Shown here: one piece after another, positions 6,157 to 10,404 of the stretch
How the letters are laid out: each line of letters opens with the position of its first letter
How positions within the stretch are numbered: the stretch's first letter is position 1
Assembly (NCBI GenBank): GCA_035687745.1
Contig: DASRVA010000075.1
Span: 1-10,404, forward strand
Reading direction: 5' to 3'
Length of the DNA stretch: 10,404 bases
From: DASRVA01 sp035687745
GTDB lineage: Bacteria; Gemmatimonadota; Gemmatimonadetes; JACCXV01; JAHWKZ01
Made by a program: the position numbers and the translations under genes
The notes under the pieces: model-generated
What the model was told of the DNA's origin: nothing
The model's database searches: none
The model's input: only the letters and a program-made list of their open reading frames with translations

Positions 6157-7290
6157 ATGGCGACGCTGAACGAGAGCATCTCGCGCTTGGCACACCTGCC
6201 CCCATCCCCGAATCCGATCGTTTCCTGCTTCGTAAACACCGTTCCCATGGGCAACGGCCGCCCCTCCCACCTGGTATTCCTTAAGAAGGCCTTCGCCGAG
6301 CGGATCCGTAGCTTCCCCGAGCGCTCGACCGCGCGCGATCGGCTGGAGGCCGACCGCGACCGGATCGTTCAGTATCTGGCGAACCTGGATCCGGTCCCCA
6401 GGTCCACGGCGGTCTACGCCTCCACCGAAGACGATCTCTGGGAGACGCTCGAGTTCCGGACCACTTTCGACGACCACCGCCTCGTCGTGGGTCCCGTGCC
6501 GCACCTCTATCCGCTGGTCAAGCTGGCCGACCAGGCACCGCGCTATGCGGTCTGCGTGGCGGACGTCCATCAGGCGCGGATCGTCGTCGCCGGGCTCGGG
6601 GGGGTGCTCGGCGAGGAGGACTTCGACGCGCCACACCCGATCGACCGGACCCGCGTCGCCGGCTGGGCCGAAGTCCGCTATCAGGCCCGGATCGAGGACC
6701 ACATCCAGAAACACGCCCGCGAGGTCGTCGAGCGGCTGGAAGCCATCGTTCGGGAAGGCGAGGTGGACTACGTCATCCTGGGCGGCGACGACCTGATCCT
6801 CGGCGAGCTGCGACGGCAGCTCACTCCGGCGGTGCGCGAGAAAATCATCGACGAGGAGCCGATCGCGATCGACGCGTCGGCCCACCAGATCCTCGGCCGG
6901 ACGATCGAGGTCGTGCGGCGGACCGAGGCGAACGACAGCCGGAAGCTCGCCGACACGGCGGTCGACCGCTTCCGGGCGGGCGGGCTGGCCGTGGCCGGGC
7001 TCGAACCCACGATCGAGGCCCTGAACCTCGAGCAGGTCGACCGGCTCCTCCTGGCGGAAGGCTTCGACGGAGCGTCCGGCTGGCAGTGCGCGGAGTGCCG
7101 CGTCCTGGGGCTTCCCCCCGCTCCCACCGAATGCCCGTTCTGCGGGACGCCCCTGCCAGCGGAGATCGATCTGCGCGAGGCGATGGTGCGGCGGGCCGAG
7201 CGCACCGGCCGGCGGGTCGAGATCGTCGAGGGGCACGCGGGGCTGGAAGGGCTGGACGGGGTGGCGGCGCTGCTGCGCTATCGGGTGTAA
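6157..7290 (+). CDS. baeRF / Vms1-Ankzf1-like protein of the eRF1 (release factor) superfamily
   Basis: A 377-residue soluble protein with the layout of bacterial homologues of archaeo-eukaryotic release factor 1. Residues 20-130 hold the N-terminal fold typical of the group (IVSCFVNTVP; STAVYASTEDDLWETLEF; VVGPVPHLYPLVKL). Residues 130-255 form an eRF1 domain-2-like core (RYAVCVADVHQARIVV, then GWAEVRYQARIEDHIQKHAREV and VDYVILGGDD). Residues 265-377 resemble eRF1 domain 3, including a zinc-ribbon insert C311-x2-C314 and C326-x2-C329, and the ending GLDGVAALLRYRV, close to the L7Ae-like C-terminus of aRF1. The eRF1 GGQ tripeptide is absent; the glutamine in RYQ (176) occupies a comparable loop. 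Relatives such as Vms1 release peptides from stalled large subunits, so a ribosome-rescue or peptidyl-tRNA-cleaving role is plausible but unproven. The ATG is preceded by GAGAGGGG at good spacing. It is monocistronic and convergent with moaA. Confidence 0.85.
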   Translation: MATLNESISRLAHLPPSPNPIVSCFVNTVPMGNGRPSHLVFLKKAFAERIRSFPERSTARDRLEADRDRIVQYLANLDPVPRSTAVYASTEDDLWETLEFRTTFDDHRLVVGPVPHLYPLVKLADQAPRYAVCVADVHQARIVVAGLGGVLGEEDFDAPHPIDRTRVAGWAEVRYQARIEDHIQKHAREVVERLEAIVREGEVDYVILGGDDLILGELRRQLTPAVREKIIDEEPIAIDASAHQILGRTIEVVRRTEANDSRKLADTAVDRFRAGGLAVAGLEPTIEALNLEQVDRLLLAEGFDGASGWQCAECRVLGLPPAPTECPFCGTPLPAEIDLREAMVRRAERTGRRVEIVEGHAGLEGLDGVAALLRYRV

Positions 7291-7311
7291 CCGCGGGATC
7301 CTCGCCGACCG

Positions 7312-7338
7312 GCTACGAGACGGTCCGCGCGTCGTAGC
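7312..7338. terminator. Stem-loop between convergent baeRF-like gene and moaA
   Basis: GCTACGA (7312-7318) and TCGTAGC (7332-7338) form a perfect 7-bp inverted repeat with a 13-base GC-rich loop, about 20 bases after the baeRF-like stop and 40 bases after the moaA stop. It can fold in transcripts from either side. There is no T-run on either strand, so it is a weak candidate for an intrinsic terminator and may simply stabilise 3' ends. Confidence 0.35.
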
Positions 7339-7378
7339 GCTGTGTCCCTGGCGTGGATGCGCAAGGGGTCAGCCAGCC

Positions 7379-8395
7379 TCATCCCCCAATCTGCGACATC
7401 GTCCCGAGTACCGGAATTGCGCCCTGCGTGAGGTCCGGGTGCGCCGCCCACTTCCGGTCGAGCTCGGCCTGAACAATCGCCGCAAGCTCGTCGTCGGTCG
7501 CGCCTTGCCGAAGCGGATCTCTGAGGTTGGCGCGCTTTTCCCCGTACAGGCAGTTGACGAAGTGGCCGTCGGCGGTCAGCCGGAGCCGGTTGCAGCGGTC
7601 GCAGAAATGGTGGCTGACGGCGGTGATGAAGCCGACCGTTCCCTTGTGGCCGGGCACGCGGTAGGTGCGCGCCGGCCCGCCGTCCCACGGCAGGGCCTGG
7701 AGCCCGTAGCCGGCGGCCTCGATCCGGCGGCGAATCGCTTCGCCGGTTACGTACTCCGGCTGAAGGACGTTCAGGCCCCCGTACGGCATGTACTCCAGGA
7801 ACCGGACATCCAGCTCCCGGTCCCGCGTCAGGGCGACGAAGGCGGGCGCCTCGCCGTCGTTCATGCCGCCCAGGACCACGCAGTTGATCTTGAGCGGCCG
7901 ATACCCCAGCTCGTACGCCGCCTCGATTCCCGCCCACGTCTCGGAGAGGAGATCGCGGCGCGTGATCCGGTGGAAGGTCTCCGGGTCGAGGGAGTCCAGC
8001 GAGACGTTCAGCCCCGTGAGGCCGGAGTCGTGGAGGTCCCGCGCCATCCGGCCCAGCATGAGGGCGTTGGTCGTCATGTGGAGGGAAGCGCGTGGACACC
8101 GTGTTTGGAGGAGCGCGACGAGCCGGGGGAGGTCCCTGCGGACGGTCGGCTCGCCGCCCGTGATCCGGATCTTCCGTACGCCCCGATCGTGGAAGAGGCC
8201 GGCCAGACGCGCGATCTCCTCGAACGTCAGGATCTCCTCGCGCGGCAGCCACTCGAGGCCTTCGGCCGGCATGCAATACCGGCAGCGCAGGTTGCAGCGG
8301 TCGGTCACCGAGATCCGCAGGTAGTCGTGGACCCGCCCGTGGCGATCGAGCCAGGATCCGGAACGGGGTGCAGCGAGGTCGGACATGAGCTCCAT
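7379..8395 (-). CDS. moaA: GTP 3',8-cyclase (molybdenum cofactor biosynthesis protein A)
   Basis: A radical-SAM enzyme that converts GTP to 3',8-cyclo-7,8-dihydro-GTP, the first step of molybdopterin synthesis, together with MoaC. At 338 residues it has family length. The N-terminal cluster motif is CNLRCRYC (C34, C38, C41), after the typical GRVHDYLRISVTDR. ITGGEPTVRRDLP (78-90) is the SAM-binding GGEP motif, and RFLEYMPYGG (198-207) is typical of MoaA. The second iron-sulphur site near the C-terminus is CDRCNRLRLTADGHFVNC (C265, C268, C282), which holds GTP. The protein ends in the conserved Gly-Gly tail (MSQIGG) required for activity. The ATG at 8395 and another three codons later (8386) are both possible starts; neither has a strong ribosome-binding site. 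No other molybdopterin gene is in the window. Confidence 0.97.
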   Translation of the reverse strand: MELMSDLAAPRSGSWLDRHGRVHDYLRISVTDRCNLRCRYCMPAEGLEWLPREEILTFEEIARLAGLFHDRGVRKIRITGGEPTVRRDLPRLVALLQTRCPRASLHMTTNALMLGRMARDLHDSGLTGLNVSLDSLDPETFHRITRRDLLSETWAGIEAAYELGYRPLKINCVVLGGMNDGEAPAFVALTRDRELDVRFLEYMPYGGLNVLQPEYVTGEAIRRRIEAAGYGLQALPWDGGPARTYRVPGHKGTVGFITAVSHHFCDRCNRLRLTADGHFVNCLYGEKRANLRDPLRQGATDDELAAIVQAELDRKWAAHPDLTQGAIPVLGTMSQIGG

Positions 8396-8418
8396 CCGGC
8401 GGTAAGTTACTTCGCCGG
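8396..8418. promoter_or_regulatory. Dyad symmetry filling the moaA / HAD divergent gap
   Basis: CCGGCG (8396-8401) and CGCCGG (8413-8418) are perfect inverted repeats around GTAAGTTACTT, which itself contains GTAA-G-TTAC. The structure takes up most of the 29 bases between two divergent start codons. Any promoter for either gene must overlap this site or the other gene's coding sequence. It could therefore be a shared operator. No good -35/-10 pair is visible. Confidence 0.4.
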
Positions 8419-8424
8419 GACCCC

Positions 8425-9135
8425 ATGATCACGATCCGCAACCTGCGCCCGGGCCGGGTGTCGGTCATCACGTTCGACTGCTACGGGACGTTGATCGACT
8501 GGGAGACCGGGATCTGGGAGGCCTTTCGATCGGCCGCCGCGAACGACGGCGTTCGGCTGGAGCGGGAAGAGGTCGTCCAGGCCTACCACGCGATCGAGCC
8601 GATGGTCGAGAGCGGCACGTTTCGACCCTACGGAGACGTGCTCCGGGAGACGGCGCGCCGGGTGGCCGCCGAGTGCGGGTGGACGATCTCCCCCGAGCGG
8701 GCGGGCTTCCTGCCCGAGAGCCTGCCCGAGTGGCCGCCCTTCGCCGACACCAATCCGTCGCTGGAACGGCTCGCCCGGCACTGGCGCCTGGGAATCCTCT
8801 CGAACGTCGATGAGGACCTGCTGGCCGGCACGTTGAGCCGTCTGGACGTGGATTTCGACTTCTACGTGACCGCCGACCGCGTCGAGTCTTACAAGCCGGA
8901 CCTGGCTCACTTCGAGGCTGCGCGGCCGTTCGTGGGCGACTCGGCGGGCTGGCTGCACGCCGCCCAGAGTCTGTTCCACGACGTGGCGCCCGCCAACACC
9001 GTGGGCCTCCCGGTCGTGTGGGTCAACCGAAAGGCCGAGCGCCGCCCGGCCGTGGGCCCGCTGCCGGACCACGAGGTCCCCAACCTGGCCGCCCTCGCCG
9101 ACTGGCTGATCGCCGCCCGGGAGGAGGGAGACTGA
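8425..9135 (+). CDS. HAD-superfamily hydrolase, type II haloacid dehalogenase-like
   Basis: A 236-residue cytoplasmic HAD hydrolase. Motif I is FDCYGTLIDWE with nucleophile D18; motif II is ILSNVDEDL (S126, N127); motif III lysine is in VESYKPDLAHFE (K157); motif IV is LHAAQSLFHDVAPAN (D186). The YGTL / SN / SYKP / AQSLxHD set is that of proteins annotated as type II haloacid dehalogenases. An arginine equivalent to the halide-abstracting residue of true L-2-haloacid dehalogenases is not obvious in the cap (about 25-110), so it may instead be a phosphatase or act on an unknown metabolite. The ATG at 8425 has only a weak ribosome-binding site, and a GTG 11 codons later is an alternative. It is divergent from moaA and convergent with the small regulator downstream; no partner gene suggests the substrate. 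Confidence 0.9.
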   Translation: MITIRNLRPGRVSVITFDCYGTLIDWETGIWEAFRSAAANDGVRLEREEVVQAYHAIEPMVESGTFRPYGDVLRETARRVAAECGWTISPERAGFLPESLPEWPPFADTNPSLERLARHWRLGILSNVDEDLLAGTLSRLDVDFDFYVTADRVESYKPDLAHFEAARPFVGDSAGWLHAAQSLFHDVAPANTVGLPVVWVNRKAERRPAVGPLPDHEVPNLAALADWLIAAREEGD

Positions 9136-9186
9136 AGATGGTTGGGAGGGTTTTGAGGGTTCTTACATACCGACCGGGGAGCGCCC

Positions 9187-9242
9187 AGGAAGGGCGAGAT
9201 CAAGGCGCGCGCGAGGAGCGCAACGCAGATATCGCCCTTCCT
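9187..9242. repeat. Long inverted repeat between convergent HAD and MerR-like genes
   Basis: AGGAAGGGCGA (9187-9197) is the exact reverse complement of TCGCCCTTCCT (9232-9242). Pairing continues inward after one mismatch (ATC / GAT), and the middle has its own short GCGC arms (9205-9208 with 9218-9221). It lies in the 117-base gap after both genes' stop codons. It could act as a bidirectional terminator, though no T-run follows, or be a copy of a dispersed REP/MITE-like palindromic element. Confidence 0.5.
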
Positions 9243-9252
9243 CAGCACTCCA

Positions 9253-9477
9253 CTATCCGTGGGCGGATCGTTCCAGGGCTTCAATGATCTCCGCCTTCTT
9301 ATACCGCCGCCGGCGGGTCGGCGTGTAGTAGACCCGGACGCCGTACTCGCCGAGACGGCCGTTCTTCTCGAGCCTCCTCAGGGTGCTGATCGATACGCCG
9401 AGCAGCCGGGCCGCGTCCCCGATCCGCAGGAAGACGGGCTCCTTGTCCTTGTCCTTCAGCCTCTCGGTTTCCGGCAC
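9253..9477 (-). CDS. Small MerR/excisionase-type winged-helix DNA-binding protein
   Basis: A 74-residue protein consisting of a charged N-terminus (ERLKDKDKEP) and one winged helix-turn-helix. FLRIGDAARLLGVSISTLRRLEKNGRL gives the two helices, with the typical AARLLGVS-STLRR recognition region. GVRVYYTPTRRRRYKKAEI is the wing followed by the final helix, as in MerR N-terminal domains and excisionase-like proteins. No effector or dimerisation domain follows, so it may act alone or by tandem binding. I chose the GTG at 9477 because AAGGAG (9490-9485) lies seven bases ahead of it. The ATG at 9504 would add nine residues but has no well-placed ribosome-binding site. A near-consensus promoter with repeats lies upstream, suggesting autoregulation and perhaps control of the divergent membrane-glycosylation genes. 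Recent transfer or a mobile-element origin is possible, but no integrase is present. Confidence 0.82.
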   Translation of the reverse strand: MPETERLKDKDKEPVFLRIGDAARLLGVSISTLRRLEKNGRLGEYGVRVYYTPTRRRRYKKAEIIEALERSAHG

Positions 9478-9545
9478 GCGCACGCTCCTTTCGGTCGCCA
9501 GCATGAAACACCACGCTCCCTGGGGAAGGACGAGCGTAACCAGGG

Positions 9546-9586
9546 GTGGTCAATTATAGTTATCGGCCCGATCGTGGTCAATCGGG
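9546..9586. promoter_or_regulatory. Direct repeat and dyad over the MerR-like promoter (candidate operator)
   Basis: GTGGTCAAT occurs at 9546-9554 and again at 9574-9582, a 9-bp direct repeat 28 bp apart. One copy overlaps the -10 and the other the -35. Around the second copy, CCCGAT (9567-9572) and ATCGGG (9581-9586) form an inverted repeat with an 8-base spacer. Such placement suits a repressor that blocks polymerase, most simply the adjacent winged-helix protein. Confidence 0.45.
9553..9581 (-). promoter_or_regulatory. Near-consensus sigma70-type promoter of the MerR-like gene
   Basis: On the minus strand, TTGACC (9581-9576, five of six to the -35 consensus) and TATAAT (9558-9553, perfect -10) are separated by exactly 17 bases. 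Transcription would start near 9546, giving a leader of about 70 bases to the GTG start or 40 to the ATG. This is the best promoter in the window, in an AT-rich pocket within GC-rich DNA. Confidence 0.75.
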
Positions 9587-9680
9587 ACGTATCTTCGGCG
9601 CTCTTGTTCGATCTTGTGGGTTCCCTGGCGTCCGGGGCCGCGCCGGTTTGGGGAGCCCCGCACCCCGAAAGGAGCCTCGC

Positions 9681-9950
9681 GTGCCGGCGGAGCATACCTG
9701 GGTGGGCATCGGCCTGGCCGGACAGGCCTGTTTCTTCAGCCGTTTCCTCGTCCAGTGGATCGCCAGCGAGCGCCGGGGTCGGAGCGTCGTCCCCCGCGCC
9801 TTCTGGTACCTGTCGATCTCGGGCGGGCTGATCCTGCTGTCCTACTCGCTCTGGCGCCGGGATCCTGTGTTCATCCTCGGACAGTCGGTCGGGCTTTTCG
9901 TCTACCTGCGGAACCTGATCCTCCTCAGGCGGGAGGACGCCGCGCGGTGA
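9681..9950 (+). CDS. Small membrane protein with lipid-A synthase N-terminal (LABN) domain
   Basis: An 89-residue membrane protein made almost entirely of the LABN domain found at the N-terminus of some lipid-A-disaccharide synthases and as free-standing proteins in sugar-lipid glycosylation clusters. The hallmark series is complete: FFSRFLVQWIASERRGRSVV (18-37), PRAFWYLSISGGLILLSYSL (38-57), then DPVFILGQSVGLFVYLRNLIL. About three membrane segments are expected (roughly 5-25, 42-58, 62-82). The start is GTG, chosen because AAAGGAG lies six bases before it; the frame upstream to 9546 is not protein-like. It ends in a GTGA overlap with a PMT/ArnT-like glycosyltransferase, so the two are probably made together. 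In comparable clusters these proteins go with polyprenyl-phosphate sugar synthases and ArnT-type transferases; the exact role, perhaps lipid-linked sugar handling, is inferred. Confidence 0.9.
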   Translation: MPAEHTWVGIGLAGQACFFSRFLVQWIASERRGRSVVPRAFWYLSISGGLILLSYSLWRRDPVFILGQSVGLFVYLRNLILLRREDAAR

Positions 9951-10404
9951 GCCTCTCGGCTGCGCCAGGGCCGGGCGAGCGCTGGCTCCCGGACGCCCTG
10001 GAACGGCGGCCGACCGCGGCGCTGCTTCTGCTGGCCGCCACGCTCCTCGTCTGGAATCTCGGCGGATACGGCCTCTGGGAGTCGACCGAGGCGCGCTACG
10101 CCGAGATCGCCGCCAGGATGGTGCGGAGCGGCGACTGGCTGACGCCGCGCCTCAACTACATCGCGCACTTCGAGAAGCCTCCTCTCGCCTATTGGGCGAC
10201 GGCCCTGGGGATGGTCGCGCTCGGAATCGGCGAGCTGGGCGCCCGGATCGGTCTGGTTCTGGCCGCGCTCGCCACGCTCCTGATCGTGGCCCGCTGGTCG
10301 GCCGAGACCGGCGGCCGGGCGGCCGCCCTGTACGCCTCGCTCTGTCTCCTGAGCGCCCCCCTCTTCTTCGCGCTCTCGCGGACCGTCACGACCGACCTCT
10401 ACCT
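9947..10404 (+). CDS. ArnT/PMT-family membrane glycosyltransferase (partial, 3' end off the window)
   Basis: The frame starts at GTG 9947, overlapping the stop of the LABN gene by four bases, and stays open for 152 codons to the edge. After a 22-residue polar leader comes the first membrane helix (TAALLLLAATLLVWNLGGYG). Next is the periplasmic loop signature of GT39/GT83 enzymes: GLWESTEARYAEIAARMVRS (42-61), then GDWLTPRLNYIAHFEKPPLAYW (62-83). This loop is the catalytic acidic-residue region in ArnT and PMT proteins. More helices follow (about 85-115 and 125-143). The family transfers sugars from polyprenyl phosphate to lipid A or protein on the periplasmic side. Acceptor and donor cannot be told from this fragment, and the C-terminal domain that separates ArnT from other members is missing. 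Confidence 0.9.
   Translation, partial: MSLSAAPGPGERWLPDALERRPTAALLLLAATLLVWNLGGYGLWESTEARYAEIAARMVRSGDWLTPRLNYIAHFEKPPLAYWATALGMVALGIGELGARIGLVLAALATLLIVARWSAETGGRAAALYASLCLLSAPLFFALSRTVTTDLY

Noticed and set aside
5825..6205. 127-residue N-terminal extension of the M23 peptidase
   Set aside because: The sequence is not protein-like, lacks a ribosome-binding site and would bury the signal peptide; GGAG six bases before the ATG at 5824 decides the start.
6054..6284. Possible small plus-strand ORF (ATG at 6054, about 76 residues) overlapping the baeRF-like start
   Set aside because: GGAGAGG abuts the ATG with too little spacing, the frame runs out of phase into the baeRF-like gene, and the product has no recognisable feature. 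A leader-peptide role cannot be excluded.
9505..9680. Plus-strand promoter for the LABN gene (TATAGT at 9555-9560)
   Set aside because: The hexamer is good but the -35 position has no resemblance to consensus; the minus-strand promoter explains the AT-rich pocket better.

Overview
This is a chromosomal segment from a GC-rich bacterium (roughly two-thirds G+C or more by eye, strong G/C bias at third codon positions). A lipid-A-synthase-N-terminal-type membrane protein followed by an ArnT/PMT-type glycosyltransferase suggests a Gram-negative-type envelope. Lineages such as Gemmatimonadota, Acidobacteriota, Eisenbacteria-like or deltaproteobacterial groups would fit, but nothing here fixes the taxon. 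The window is mostly housekeeping and envelope genes. I see no IS element, CRISPR array, tRNA or rRNA.

Left half (minus strand, read from high to low coordinates): a secreted M23-type metallopeptidase (4634-5824), then guaB (IMP dehydrogenase, 3078-4538) behind its own good sigma70-type promoter. Next come an M3-like zinc peptidase (1577-2956, probably extending upstream to about 3091), an NSS/SNF sodium-dependent transporter (127-1590) and the start of a tiny MetS-like transporter subunit that runs off the left edge (1-130). The last four genes are tightly packed: the peptidase frame appears to begin inside the guaB 3' end, the peptidase and transporter overlap by 14 bases, and the transporter and small subunit overlap by 4 bases (GTGA). 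This suggests a translationally coupled cassette that breaks down peptides and imports the amino acids.

Middle: a 332-base divergent intergenic region containing a perfect 16-bp palindrome, then a plus-strand baeRF/Vms1-like protein of the eRF1 superfamily (6157-7290). It converges on moaA (GTP 3',8-cyclase, minus, 7379-8395), with a hairpin between them. moaA is divergent from a type II haloacid-dehalogenase-like HAD hydrolase (8425-9135). Their starts are only 29 bp apart and the gap is largely one dyad symmetry.

Right: the HAD gene converges on a small MerR/excisionase-type winged-helix DNA-binding protein (minus, 9253-9477), with a long inverted repeat between them. That regulator has a near-consensus promoter with a 9-bp direct repeat and a dyad over its -35/-10 region, which looks like an autoregulatory operator. 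Divergently on the plus strand are a LABN-domain small membrane protein (9681-9950) and, by a GTGA overlap, a PMT/ArnT-like glycosyltransferase cut by the right edge (9947 onward).

No obviously new multi-gene defence or mobile system is visible. The items most worth a second look are the apparent AUU start of the peptidase inside guaB, the peptidase-NSS-MetS coupling, the eRF1-like protein without a GGQ motif, and the regulator/operator arrangement near 9550.
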